Below, one piece after another: positions 35,310 to 42,451 of a DNA stretch of 64,000 nucleotides; the stretch's first letter is position 1, and the number at the start of each line of letters is the position of its first letter. Position numbers and translations under genes: made by a program. A model generated the notes under the pieces. It was not told the origin of the DNA. It saw only the letters and a list, made by a program, of their open reading frames with translations, and ran no database searches. Origin of the DNA: Azospirillum canadense (GTDB lineage Bacteria; Pseudomonadota; Alphaproteobacteria; Azospirillales; Azospirillaceae); contig NZ_JAOQNG010000001.1 of NCBI RefSeq assembly GCF_025961225.1, positions 2,514,001 to 2,578,000 of the forward strand, in the 5' to 3' direction.

Positions 35310-35743
35310 GGATGTCCCCCTAAGCCGGGTCCCCTTCCACCGCCCTCCCACGGGCGGTTTCGGGAAACCCGCGAAACCTGCTTGGAATGCGGGGCAACCA
35401 TCGCAGAGCATGGTTAACGCGAGGTAACCATGACAGCCAAAAATAGCGTCGGCGCTGCGACGCGGATGGGGTGACGGGATTTGTCACACCGCCTCCCAAA
35501 CGGCGGGGAAGCGCCCGGGGAACGGCCGGCTCGCGCAAAGTTCCGGGCCTTTTCCGCCCCGTGCCTCTCCATCGATCGGGTTACAGGATCGTGAAGAATT
35601 GCCGCAGCGAGGCCCGAGATGTTGAGATTGCGGGACGGATCATCTATCTATCTGGTGTGCCGTACATCCGTTGGGGCTTTTTTCCGGCGGAATGGACGGA
35701 CGGCCAGAAACGATCCAGAACGATCCAGACAAGGGAGTGGCCA
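35310..35743. other. 434-nt spacer upstream of the HNH gene
   Basis: No gene is supported here. An 8-bp perfect inverted repeat (CATGGTTA, 8 nt, TAACCATG) lies at 35409-35432, and the half TTAACGCGAGGTAAC resembles an imperfect CtrA-type site. The frame of the HNH gene stays open upstream to 35471, but the translation there is not protein-like and lacks a ribosome site. Both flanking genes point outward, so promoters for both are expected here. Confidence 0.45.
35409..35432. promoter_or_regulatory. Palindromic candidate operator CATGGTTA-N8-TAACCATG
   Basis: Two perfect 8-bp arms are separated by ACGCGAGG in the divergent spacer between the 55-residue protein gene and the HNH gene. The bend towards A/T in a GC-rich spacer and the dyad symmetry suggest a protein-binding site. 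The regulator is unknown. Confidence 0.35.
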
Positions 35744-36307
35744 TTGGCTCCACCACCCGATCACTGTCCGGCTCTGGTGCTGAACGCAGACTTTCGTCCG
35801 CTCAGCTACTTCCCGCTGTCGCTATGGTCATGGCAGGAAGCGGTCAAGGCCGTCTTCCTGGACCGGGTGAACATCATCTCCGAATATGACCGCACGGTTC
35901 GCTCCCCCAGCTTCGAAATCAAGCTGCCCAGCGTCATTTCGCTGAAGGAGTTCATTCCGGCGACACGGCGGCCGGCTTTCACGCGCTTCAACGTGTTCCT
36001 GCGCGACCGCTTCGCCTGCCAGTACTGCGGCCGCCCGTTTCCGACGCAGGAACTGACCTTCGACCATGTCATCCCGCGGTCGCGCGGCGGGCGCACCACC
36101 TGGGACAACGTCGTCACCTCCTGCTCGGCCTGCAACCTGGCGAAGGGAAACAGGCTGCCGCACACCTGCGGCATGATCCCTCTCAGTCCTCCCTTCCAGC
36201 CGACCGCCTACGAGCTTCAAGAGAACGGACGAGCCTTCCCGCCAAACTTCCTCCATGAAAGTTGGCGGGATTTTCTTTATTGGGACACCGAATTGGATCC
36301 CATGTGA
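35744..36307 (+). CDS. HNH endonuclease family protein
   Basis: A 187-residue HNH protein. The core is FACQYCGRPFPTQELTFDHV, then IPRSRGGRTTWDNVVTSC and CSACNLAKGNR: two CxxC pairs for structural zinc and the His/Asn/His set. The N-terminal PALVLNADFRPLSYFPLSLW is typical of the alphaproteobacterial group. The start is probably TTG 35744, with AAGGGAG six bases upstream; no in-frame ATG fits. Its role in the cell is unknown. It is followed after 12 nt by a DUF1289-like gene. Confidence 0.9.
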   Translation: MAPPPDHCPALVLNADFRPLSYFPLSLWSWQEAVKAVFLDRVNIISEYDRTVRSPSFEIKLPSVISLKEFIPATRRPAFTRFNVFLRDRFACQYCGRPFPTQELTFDHVIPRSRGGRTTWDNVVTSCSACNLAKGNRLPHTCGMIPLSPPFQPTAYELQENGRAFPPNFLHESWRDFLYWDTELDPM

Positions 36308-36319
36308 ACGGCGGGCATC

Positions 36320-36457
36320 ATGGACGAGGAAGAAAACGTCTGCATCGGCATCTGCATCATCGGCGAGGACGGCCGGTGCGAAGGGTGCGGACGCACGGAG
36401 GACGAGATCTACGGAACGCCCGCGCCGGCGGAAACCGGCGCGGGCCCGTTGGATTAG
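36320..36457 (+). CDS. DUF1289-like small Cys-rich protein
   Basis: A 45-residue protein with the Cys pattern CIGICIIGEDGRCEGCGRTEDEI, as in DUF1289 proteins, which are thought to bind metal or a cluster. The last ten codons are written by a perfect 11-bp hairpin (36418-36428 with 36435-36445), so coding end and possible terminator coincide. It lies 12 nt after the HNH gene and converges on coq7. Confidence 0.75.
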   Translation: MDEEENVCIGICIIGEDGRCEGCGRTEDEIYGTPAPAETGAGPLD

Positions 36458-36472
36458 GCGCCCGATTGACCG

Positions 36473-37087
36473 CTACACCCGTTCGGCCAGCCAGATGGCC
36501 GCCTTGGTGCCCGCCTTGATGGCGGCGGACAGGACCGGGTAGCCGGGCGCCTGCTCGGCCCCGTTGGTCAGCCCGATGTCGCGGTGCTCCATCTCCTCCG
36601 CCTGGAACTTGAGGATGGAGGTTTTCAGCTCCGCCTCCTCGGGGCCGAGGTGCTTCAGCTGCGACTCGTAGTGGCCGTCGATGACCTCCTCGACCGCCAC
36701 AGTGCAGGCCATCGCCGCCCGTTCCCCCAGGACCGCCGTGCCGGCGCCCAGCAGGAAGCCGGCCACGTGCCAGAAGGGCTGCAACAGCGTGGGCCGCACT
36801 TGGCGCGCGTTCAGCTGACCCTCGAAATAGCGCAGGTGCTCCAGTTCCTGGTCGGCCATGTGGCGCAGCGTCCGGCCGTGCCGGCCCTTGCCCATTACCG
36901 AAATCTGCCCTTCGTAGATGCGCTTGGCGCCGTATTCGCCGGCGTGGTCCACGCGGACGATGCGGGCCAGCCGCTCCTCCGGAGTCGGGTCGCCGGGCAG
37001 CCGGCCGCAGGGCTTTTTAGGCTCCGCGGGCTTGGCGATGACGGCGCCGGTGGCGGTGGCGGTGGAGCGTTCGTCGAGCGGGGTCAT
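36473..37087 (-). CDS. coq7: Demethoxyubiquinone hydroxylase Coq7
   Basis: A 204-residue di-iron monooxygenase that hydroxylates demethoxyubiquinone in ubiquinone synthesis. Iron ligands lie in IVRVDHAGEYGAKRIYEGQ, ADQELEHLRYFE and the C-terminal EEVIDGHYESQL and FQAEEMEHRDIG, giving two E-x-x-H motifs. Ubiquinone is the likely electron acceptor of oxidative metabolism here. The ATG overlaps the TGA of dsbB (ATGA). The frame is open far upstream through dsbB in shadow. Confidence 0.96.
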   Translation of the reverse strand: MTPLDERSTATATGAVIAKPAEPKKPCGRLPGDPTPEERLARIVRVDHAGEYGAKRIYEGQISVMGKGRHGRTLRHMADQELEHLRYFEGQLNARQVRPTLLQPFWHVAGFLLGAGTAVLGERAAMACTVAVEEVIDGHYESQLKHLGPEEAELKTSILKFQAEEMEHRDIGLTNGAEQAPGYPVLSAAIKAGTKAAIWLAERV

Positions 37088-37611
37088 GCGAAGGTCCTGG
37101 TGGCCGTGGTCCGGATGTAGGCGCTGCGCGCGGCCAGGAAGGCGAAGGCGGACAGGGCCAGCGAGATGAGGACATTGTAGCCGGCCATCGACACGCCGAA
37201 CAGCGACCAGGCCACCTCGTCGCAGCGCGTCACGGGCGCGGCCAGCACCTGGGCGCGCAACTCCTCCAGCGTCTGCGGGGCGTGGCCGGTGGAACCGCAG
37301 GCCGAGGTGCCGGCCCACCAGTGCTGCTCCACCCCCACATGGTAGGCGGCGATGCCGGCCCCGGCGAGCAGCGCGAACCCGCTGGCCACCAGCAGGGCGT
37401 CGCCGAGCCCCTTCCACTGCCGGAACAGCAGCGTCGCGATGGAGAAGGCGATCACCGCCCCGTAGGGCACCCGCTGCCACAGGCACAGAACGCAGGGCTG
37501 GTAGCCCAGCGCGAACTGGAAGAACAGCGCCGCCGCCAGGATCCCGGCGCTGGCGATCGCCAGGAACGCTGCGGGGAAGCGCGGGTCATCGAGAGCGAAA
37601 CGGTTCATCAT
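37084..37611 (-). CDS. dsbB: Disulfide bond formation protein B
   Basis: A 175-residue inner-membrane protein with four transmembrane helices. It reoxidises DsbA and passes electrons to quinone. The first catalytic pair is CVLC (GYQPCVLCLWQRVPYG) after helix 1. The second periplasmic pair is formed by the Cys of TSACGSTG and VTRCDEV. Two start codons in tandem (MM) exist at 37611 and 37608. Its stop overlaps coq7, which makes the electron acceptor's synthesis gene its direct neighbour. Confidence 0.94.
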   Translation of the reverse strand: MMNRFALDDPRFPAAFLAIASAGILAAALFFQFALGYQPCVLCLWQRVPYGAVIAFSIATLLFRQWKGLGDALLVASGFALLAGAGIAAYHVGVEQHWWAGTSACGSTGHAPQTLEELRAQVLAAPVTRCDEVAWSLFGVSMAGYNVLISLALSAFAFLAARSAYIRTTATRTFA

Positions 37612-37677
37612 GACGGGAAGATTAGCGCGCGGACCGGCCTTCGACCAGACGCTGTGAGGCGCGGCGCGGAAAACTCT

Positions 37678-37706
37678 TTGTCGAAACGGCAAATCCCCTC
37701 TATATA
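37678..37706 (+). promoter_or_regulatory. Sigma-70-like promoter of tRNA-Leu
   Basis: TTGTCG at 37678-37683 and TATATA at 37701-37706 are separated by exactly 17 nt. The tRNA begins 14 nt after the -10 box. This is the clearest housekeeping promoter seen in the window. Confidence 0.7.
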
Positions 37707-37720
37707 GCGGGCACCGGTTT

Positions 37721-37807
37721 GCGAGAGTGGCGGAACTGGTAGACGCAGTGGACTCAAAATCCACCGGCCGCAAGGTCTTAGGGGTTCGATTCCCCTCTCT
37801 CGCACCA
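37721..37807 (+). tRNA. tRNA-Leu (anticodon CAA)
   Basis: An 87-nt class II tRNA. The acceptor stem GCGAGAG pairs with CTCTCGC and is followed by the discriminator A and encoded CCA. The D-arm has GGCGGAACTGGTAGACGC. The anticodon stem-loop GTGGA-CTCAAAA-TCCAC carries CAA. A long variable arm (CCGGCCGCAAGGTCTTA region) and the T-loop GGTTCGATTCC are present. It reads UUG codons. Confidence 0.97.
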
Positions 37808-37949
37808 ATCTCCCCACAGGCGCTGCGGGCTTGTTCTAAAGTCCAATTAGGCGGCGAAGCTCCCGCTCCTATGATGCGCCGCATCGACGTCCGCGGCGCC
37901 CGATATCCTGGGACCGGTCGCGGGCCATCGACACCGGGGAGCCTTTTCC

Positions 37950-38369
37950 ATGACCACCACCAAATCCACCGCCGCGAAATCCGCTATTCTCGCGCTCGTC
38001 GCCGGCACCCTGCTCGCCTCCGGCACGGCGCTCGCCCAGGGCAGCGGTCCGAAGCCCAAGTCCGCGGAGGAAGCCGCCGGCCAGCAGGTGTTCCACCAGT
38101 GCGCGGCCTGCCATTCGCTGGACAGCAGCAAGAACGCCTTCGGCCCCAGCCTGTACAACGTCGTCGGCCGCAAGGCCGGGAGCATCCCGCGCTTCGACTA
38201 TTCGGACGCGCTGAAGGCGTCCAACATCACCTGGACGGAGAACAACCTGCGCCAGTGGATCGCCGGCAACGACAAGTTCGTTCCCGGCACCCGCATGCGC
38301 CACGTCGCCATCACCGACCGCGCTGAGCAGGATTACCTGATCGCCTTCCTGAAGACGCTGAAGCAGTGA
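37950..38369 (+). CDS. Soluble class I c-type cytochrome (c2-like)
   Basis: A periplasmic cytochrome of 139 residues. A Sec signal (LALVAGTLLASGTALA, then cleavage near AQG) is followed by the heme site CAACH (HQCAACHSLD), the GPSLYNVVGR motif and the distal Met in FVPGTRMRHVAI. The fold fits mitochondrial-type/c2 cytochromes. It begins the quinoprotein region and could carry electrons from periplasmic dehydrogenases to the oxidase; that partner choice is inference. Confidence 0.94.
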   Translation: MTTTKSTAAKSAILALVAGTLLASGTALAQGSGPKPKSAEEAAGQQVFHQCAACHSLDSSKNAFGPSLYNVVGRKAGSIPRFDYSDALKASNITWTENNLRQWIAGNDKFVPGTRMRHVAITDRAEQDYLIAFLKTLKQ

Positions 38370-38391
38370 CGGCCAGCCGGCCGGGCCCGCC

Positions 38392-38949
38392 TCACCGATC
38401 GGCCACCGGCAGCGGTTTGGCCTCCTCGGTGGGCAGCCCGGCCTCGGCCCAGCCGTCCATCCCGTCGCGGAACCAGTAGACCCGGCGGTAGTCCATCGCC
38501 AGCGCCCGCTTCGCCGCGTTCCACGACATCCAGCAGTCGGCCAGGCAGTAGAACATCAGGCCCCGGTCGCGGTCGCCCTTGGTCAGATCCTCCAGCCGGC
38601 CGCGGAAATAGCCCTCCAACTCCGGCGTCAGGGCGCCCAGGCCGACGTTGGGCAGCCAAACGCCGCCGGGGATCTGCGGGAAGGGCTTCGGGACGATCCA
38701 GGGGCCGCCGGGCAGCGTGCTGCGGTCGAGCTTCAAGACATTGACCGGCAGGGCTCCACCCGCCTCCACCAGCGCGCGGGCCTGGGCGGTGTCCACCGTG
38801 ACCGCCCCCGGCAGTTCGGCCGGCGTCGGGGAGCGGTAGTTGGCCATGCGGTAGCCGTCAGGGATCGGAACCGGCTCCGTCGCCAGCGCGGCACCTGACA
38901 GGAACGCCAGCAGAAGCGCCGTTCCGGCGCAGCGTGTCAGTCCCCGCAT
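38392..38949 (-). CDS. PQQ-dependent catabolism-associated CXXCW-motif (rhodanese-like) protein
   Basis: A 185-residue exported protein (signal CAGTALLLAFLSGAALA) of the TIGR03865 group found with PQQ alcohol-oxidation systems. The C-terminal rhodanese-like domain carries FYCLADCWMSWNAAKRAL, giving two Cys next to a Trp, and ends with WFRDGMDGWAEAGLP. Its role is unknown; sulfur or thiol chemistry is suggested by the fold. Its presence ties this side of the window to the dehydrogenase genes 5 kb away. Confidence 0.88.
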   Translation of the reverse strand: MRGLTRCAGTALLLAFLSGAALATEPVPIPDGYRMANYRSPTPAELPGAVTVDTAQARALVEAGGALPVNVLKLDRSTLPGGPWIVPKPFPQIPGGVWLPNVGLGALTPELEGYFRGRLEDLTKGDRDRGLMFYCLADCWMSWNAAKRALAMDYRRVYWFRDGMDGWAEAGLPTEEAKPLPVADR

Positions 38950-39155
38950 CCCGATCCTCCCCCCGATTTTTCCGGTGGCCCCACGAAATCGCCGGGGTCC
39001 GGAAGGGTCAAGTTGCCCGATAGTCGAATACCGGGGGGTGCGAAGCGGAACCTATCCTTGTCCTCCGAATTCACGCGCGACCTACTGTCGCTGAACCGGT
39101 TGTCCTGCCGATGCCCAACTTGCAAAAGATGACCGGAAATACCATCATCAGGCTC

Positions 39156-39187
39156 GGGAGACAGGGGGGGCTAGACCCCTGCCTCCC
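39156..39187 (-). terminator. 12-bp hairpin after micro-ORF copy 2
   Basis: In the micro-ORF sense, GGGAGGCAGGGG pairs with CCCCTGTCTCCC, with one G-U pair, just after the stop. It matches the stem at 8740-8771 in position and length. The loop sequences differ. Confidence 0.6.
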
Positions 39188-39197
39188 GGCCCGATCC

Positions 39198-39272
39198 CTA
39201 CCGGTTCAGGAGATCAAGGATCACCTTGACCACCTGAAGCAGCAGGATCAGGAGCGTCAGGATTTTCTCCAT
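39198..39272 (-). CDS. Hydrophobic 24-residue micropeptide, copy 2
   Basis: ATG 39272 lies behind AAGGAG and the context GTCGAGG, the latter shared with copy 1. The peptide is MEKILTLLILLLQV...LDLLNR, 21 of 24 residues identical to the product at 8655, with only conservative changes. Synonymous differences at Lys, Thr, Val and the changed codons point to selection on the peptide. The antisense strand is also open across both copies, but stem changes favour the sense given here. It is divergent from the ABC transporter gene at 39392. Function unknown. Confidence 0.7.
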   Translation of the reverse strand: MEKILTLLILLLQVVKVILDLLNR

Positions 39273-39299
39273 CCTCGACATCTCCTTGTTATGTGGCAC

Positions 39300-39322
39300 G
39301 GGCGGTGGCCTTTCCGCCGCCC
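39300..39322 (-). promoter_or_regulatory. 5' hairpin ahead of micro-ORF copy 2
   Basis: In the ORF sense the arms are GGGCGGCGG and CCACCGCCC with loop AAAGG. The fourth pair is C-G, where copy 1 has T-A. The seventh pair is a C-A mismatch. It stands 27 nt before the ATG, as in copy 1. Confidence 0.5.
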
Positions 39323-39391
39323 TGTCCACTGCGCAACTGTGACGCGACGCATCCCGCACACATACGCAATTTTTGTCGCAGGGGCTCGCCC

Positions 39392-40384
39392 ATGCGCCTG
39401 ATGTCCCTCGCCCGTGTTTTCGCGGCCCTTATCTTTCTGGTGATGAGCGTTCCCGGGCCGGCCAATGCCGCCGGGAAGCCGACGGTGACCGTCGGCGTGC
39501 TGAAGTTCGGCACGGTCAGCTGGGAACTGGACGTCATCCGGCAGCACCACCTGGACGAGGCCGCGGGCTTTGAGCTGAAGCTCGTGGAGCTTGCCGGCAG
39601 TCAGGCGACGCAGGTGGCATTGCAAGCCGGATCGGTGGACCTGATCGCCAGCGACTGGCTGTGGGTGGCGCGCCAGCGCGCGGCCGGCGCTGACCTGACC
39701 TTCATCCCCCATTCCGCCGCGGTCGGCGCGCTGGTGGTCCCGGCGGACTCGGCCATCCGCGGCGTGGCCGACCTGCGCGGCAAGCGCATTGGCGTGGCCG
39801 GCACGCCCATCGACAAAAGCTGGCTTCTGCTGAAGGCACTGGCCCGCGACCGCTACCAGCTCGACCTGAACGCGGAGGCCAAGCCGACCTACGCCGCCCC
39901 ACCGCTGCTGAACCAGAAGATCGCGGCGGGCGAACTGGACGCCGCGCTGAACTTCTGGCCCTACGCCGCCCGGCTGGAGGCGGCGGGCATGCGCCCGGTC
40001 ATCGGGGTCGGGGAGATGATGCGGCAGCTGGGCCTGGACGCGGACGTCCCGGCGGTCGGCTACGTCTTCCACGAATCCTGGGCCAAGGCGAAGCCGGAGG
40101 TTCTCGCGGGCTTCGTCGAGGCGTCGGCCAAGGCGAAGGAGATCATGGCCCGCTCCGACGCGGAGTGGGAGCGGCTGCGCCCGCTGATGCAGGCGGAGGA
40201 CGAGGCGACCTGGCGCGCCTTGCGCGACCATTTCCGCGCCGGCATCCCCAAGCGCTGGACGGAGGAGGAGCGCGCGGGTGCCGCGACGCTCTACGCCCTG
40301 ATGGCGTCGCTTGGCGGGCGGGACTTGGTCGGTGACGCGGCCACCCTGCCCGACGGCACCTTCTGGCCGGCGGTCCGCTTCTGA
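39392..40384 (+). CDS. ABC transporter substrate-binding protein (NitT/TauT/SsuA type)
   Basis: A 330-residue periplasmic binding protein with a signal peptide (LARVFAALIFLVMSVPGPANA). It has the family's two-lobe features: VLKFGTVSWELDVIRQHHLD, LAGSQATQVALQAGSVDLIASDW and the hinge segment ADLRGKRIGVAGTPIDKSW. Relatives bind nitrate, taurine, sulfonates or thiamine precursors. With no specificity residues I can read, the ligand is open. First gene of a three-gene importer; its stop overlaps the permease start. Confidence 0.9.
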   Translation: MRLMSLARVFAALIFLVMSVPGPANAAGKPTVTVGVLKFGTVSWELDVIRQHHLDEAAGFELKLVELAGSQATQVALQAGSVDLIASDWLWVARQRAAGADLTFIPHSAAVGALVVPADSAIRGVADLRGKRIGVAGTPIDKSWLLLKALARDRYQLDLNAEAKPTYAAPPLLNQKIAAGELDAALNFWPYAARLEAAGMRPVIGVGEMMRQLGLDADVPAVGYVFHESWAKAKPEVLAGFVEASAKAKEIMARSDAEWERLRPLMQAEDEATWRALRDHFRAGIPKRWTEEERAGAATLYALMASLGGRDLVGDAATLPDGTFWPAVRF

Positions 40385-41145
40385 TGCCGGGGCTGCGGCG
40401 CTTGCTCCCGATCCTGTCGCTGGCGTTGCTGGTGGGGCTGTGGGCATTGGCCGCCGACCTGGCGTCCAGCCGCGCCCTGCCCGGCCCCGCCGCCGTGCTG
40501 GAGGCGCTGGTGCGCGAGGCGTCGAGCGGCGCGCTGTTCCACCATCTGGGCGTCACGCTGGCGCGCATGGCCGCGGCCTTCGTGATCGCCATGTCCGTGG
40601 GCTCGGCGCTGGGCATCCTGCTCGGCCGCTCCGACGCGGCGGACCGGCTGTTCGGGCCGTGGCTGACCGTGTTCCTGAACATCCCCGCGCTGGTGGTGAT
40701 CGTGCTGGCCTATGTGTGGTTCGGCCTGACCGAGGCGGCGGCGATCGGCGCCGTCGCGGTCAACAAGATTCCCAACGCGACCGTCGTGCTGCGCGAAGGG
40801 GCGCGCGCCATCGACGAGCAGTATGTGGAGATGGCGCGGACCTTCCGCATGGCGCGGTCCGACGTGCTGCGCCACGTCATCCTGCCCCAGCTCACCCCCT
40901 ACTTTGCCGCAGCGGCGCGGTCCGGCCTGGCTCTGATCTGGAAGATCGTGCTGGTGGTCGAGTTGCTGGGCCGCAGCGACGGGGTTGGGTTCCAGATCAA
41001 CCTGTACTTCCAGATGTTCGATGTGGCCGGCATTCTTGCGTACACCGTCGCCTTCGTGGCCGTCGTCCAACTCCTCGAGCTTTGCGTCCTGCAACCCGTC
41101 GAAAGCCGGCTCACCCGCTGGCGGCCGGTGCGCGCTGAGGCTTGA
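40384..41145 (+). CDS. ABC transporter permease (NitT/TauT type)
   Basis: An inner-membrane permease of 253 residues with about six helices. The coupling loop is seen as EGARAIDEQYVEMARTFRM followed by LRHVILPQLTPYFAAAARSG, a standard EAA motif. The ATG overlaps the TGA of the binding-protein gene (TGATG). The downstream ATPase frame begins inside its last codons. Confidence 0.92.
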   Translation: MPGLRRLLPILSLALLVGLWALAADLASSRALPGPAAVLEALVREASSGALFHHLGVTLARMAAAFVIAMSVGSALGILLGRSDAADRLFGPWLTVFLNIPALVVIVLAYVWFGLTEAAAIGAVAVNKIPNATVVLREGARAIDEQYVEMARTFRMARSDVLRHVILPQLTPYFAAAARSGLALIWKIVLVVELLGRSDGVGFQINLYFQMFDVAGILAYTVAFVAVVQLLELCVLQPVESRLTRWRPVRAEA

Positions 41146-41845
41146 GATCCGCGCCAAGCGTTTCGCCGGGCGGGAGGCCATCCGCGGCCTGACGCTGGAG
41201 GCGATGCCGGCCGAGTTCGTCGCGCTGGTCGGCCCGAGCGGCTGCGGCAAGACCACGACGCTGAACATCGCCGCCGGCCTGGACCGCGCCTTCGAAGGGT
41301 CGGTGGAGTTTGGGAACGGCGCGCCCGTGCTGGGCTACGTCTTCCAGAATCCGCGGCTTCTGCCCTGGCGCACGGTGCGGCAGAACGTGGCGCTGGTGCT
41401 GCCCAAGGCGTTGCGCGGCGGCCCGCTGGTGGACGAGTGGCTGGCCGCCATGGACCTGACGGCCGTCGCCGACCAATACCCGACCCGCCTGTCGGTCGGC
41501 ATGGCCCGCCGGGTGGCGCTGGCCCGCGCCTTCGTGGTGCAGCCGGACCTGCTGCTGATGGACGAGCCCTTCGTCTCGCTGGACGAACCGACGGCGCGGC
41601 GGCTGCGCTCCCTGCTCGCCGCGACATTGGAGCGGCGCCCGGCCACCGTGCTGTTCGTCACCCACAACCTGCGCGAGGCGATCCAGCTCGCCGACCGCAT
41701 CCTGGTGATGGCGCCGGGACCGACGCGGGTGGTGGCCGAGGTGCCGGTGGCTGTTCCGCGCGGGATGCGCGACGACGCCATGGTGGAGGCCTTCCGCGCG
41801 GAGCTTCTGGCCCGCCCGGAAGCGGCGTTTCGGGTGCTGGCGTAA
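41135..41845 (+). CDS. ABC transporter ATP-binding protein (NitT/TauT type)
   Basis: A 236-residue ATPase. Walker A is GPSGCGKTTT, the Q-loop VFQNPRLLPWRT, the signature LSVGMARRVALARA (LSVGM in place of LSGGQ), Walker B LLLMDEPF and the H-loop LFVTHN. The start is unusual: the family N-terminus (RLEIRAKRFAGREAIRGLTL) is reached with no ATG, GTG or TTG in frame. CTG 41135, within the permease gene's last codons, is the best-placed candidate. Otherwise a much longer N-terminal extension would be needed. Confidence 0.85.
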   Translation: MRLEIRAKRFAGREAIRGLTLEAMPAEFVALVGPSGCGKTTTLNIAAGLDRAFEGSVEFGNGAPVLGYVFQNPRLLPWRTVRQNVALVLPKALRGGPLVDEWLAAMDLTAVADQYPTRLSVGMARRVALARAFVVQPDLLLMDEPFVSLDEPTARRLRSLLAATLERRPATVLFVTHNLREAIQLADRILVMAPGPTRVVAEVPVAVPRGMRDDAMVEAFRAELLARPEAAFRVLA

Positions 41846-41849
41846 CCTG

Positions 41850-41936
41850 CGTAGGTTGGGTGGAGCGCAGCGCAACCCAACACACGCTTCCATGCCGACG
41901 ATGCTGGGTTGCGGCTGCGCCTCCACCCAACCTACG
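41850..41936. repeat. Large inverted pair of GTAGGTTGGGTGGAG-type repeats
   Basis: The unit at 41850-41881 (CGTAGGTTGGGTGGAGCGCA and on) is followed by its near-exact inverse at 41903-41936, with a 21-nt loop. Together they form a stem of over 30 bp. A single unit is at 5277-5307. It lies just after the ABC operon and probably ends its transcript. Confidence 0.85.
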
Positions 41937-41967
41937 CGCCACAAGCGGCCGAAAATCAGCACCAAAC

Positions 41968-41983
41968 TGTGAACCAGCTCACA
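41968..41983. promoter_or_regulatory. Perfect Crp-type site TGTGA-N6-TCACA
   Basis: TGTGAACCAGCTCACA matches the Crp/Fnr-superfamily consensus TGTGA-N6-TCACA at every defined base. It lies 45 nt before the ATG of the small exported protein, at a distance suited to activation or repression. Which Crp-like regulator acts here is not known. Confidence 0.6.
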
Positions 41984-42027
41984 CCCGTGCGGACGGGCGG
42001 CGCCCATGATTTCCGACGGAGGTGATC

Positions 42028-42447
42028 ATGCGAACCCTGATCCTGTCCTTCCTTCTGCTGGGCGCCGCCACCGCGCTCTTATCGGGACCGGCTCCGGCCG
42101 GGGAGATCGTCATCCTGGATTCCGGCAGCCGCCACCGCGGCGACCGGGCGCGGGATTCGGTCCTGTTCAACGACCCGTTCGGCGGGTCCATCATCATCCT
42201 GGAGCGGCCCAGCCGCGATGAAGAGCTGGGGCGGCGCGACCCCGGGCTGGAGGCGCGGCGGGCGTCGCGCAAGGCCAGCGTCCTGCGGCGCAGCAAGGAC
42301 CACCCGCTGCCGAGCTTCGACGAGGAGTTCTTCGACGCGCCGCTGTTCCTGGACAGCACGGTGCCCTTCGGGTTAGGCCGCGGCGACCCCGGACGCGAAG
42401 CGGCGCGCGCCGCCGCCGACGCCCGCCGCATGAGGCTGGAGAAATGA
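42028..42447 (+). CDS. Small exported protein of unknown function
   Basis: A 139-residue protein with a clear signal peptide (LILSFLLLGAATALLSGPAPA, cleavage near AGE). The mature part begins with EIVILDSGSRHRGD and is rich in Arg, Asp and Glu (LERPSRDEELGRRDPGLEAR), with no Cys. ATG 42028 sits 5 nt after a near-ideal GGAGG; a GTG two codons earlier is less likely. A perfect Crp-type palindrome precedes it. The neighbours suggest a link with the quinoprotein island, but no family is recognised. It converges on the regulator at 42452. Confidence 0.8.
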   Translation: MRTLILSFLLLGAATALLSGPAPAGEIVILDSGSRHRGDRARDSVLFNDPFGGSIIILERPSRDEELGRRDPGLEARRASRKASVLRRSKDHPLPSFDEEFFDAPLFLDSTVPFGLGRGDPGREAARAAADARRMRLEK

Positions 42448-42451
42448 CGCT

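Noticed and set aside
36473..37486. 337-codon frame suggesting an N-terminal extension of Coq7
   Set aside because: The extra part is an off-frame reading of dsbB; ATG 37087 overlaps the dsbB stop.
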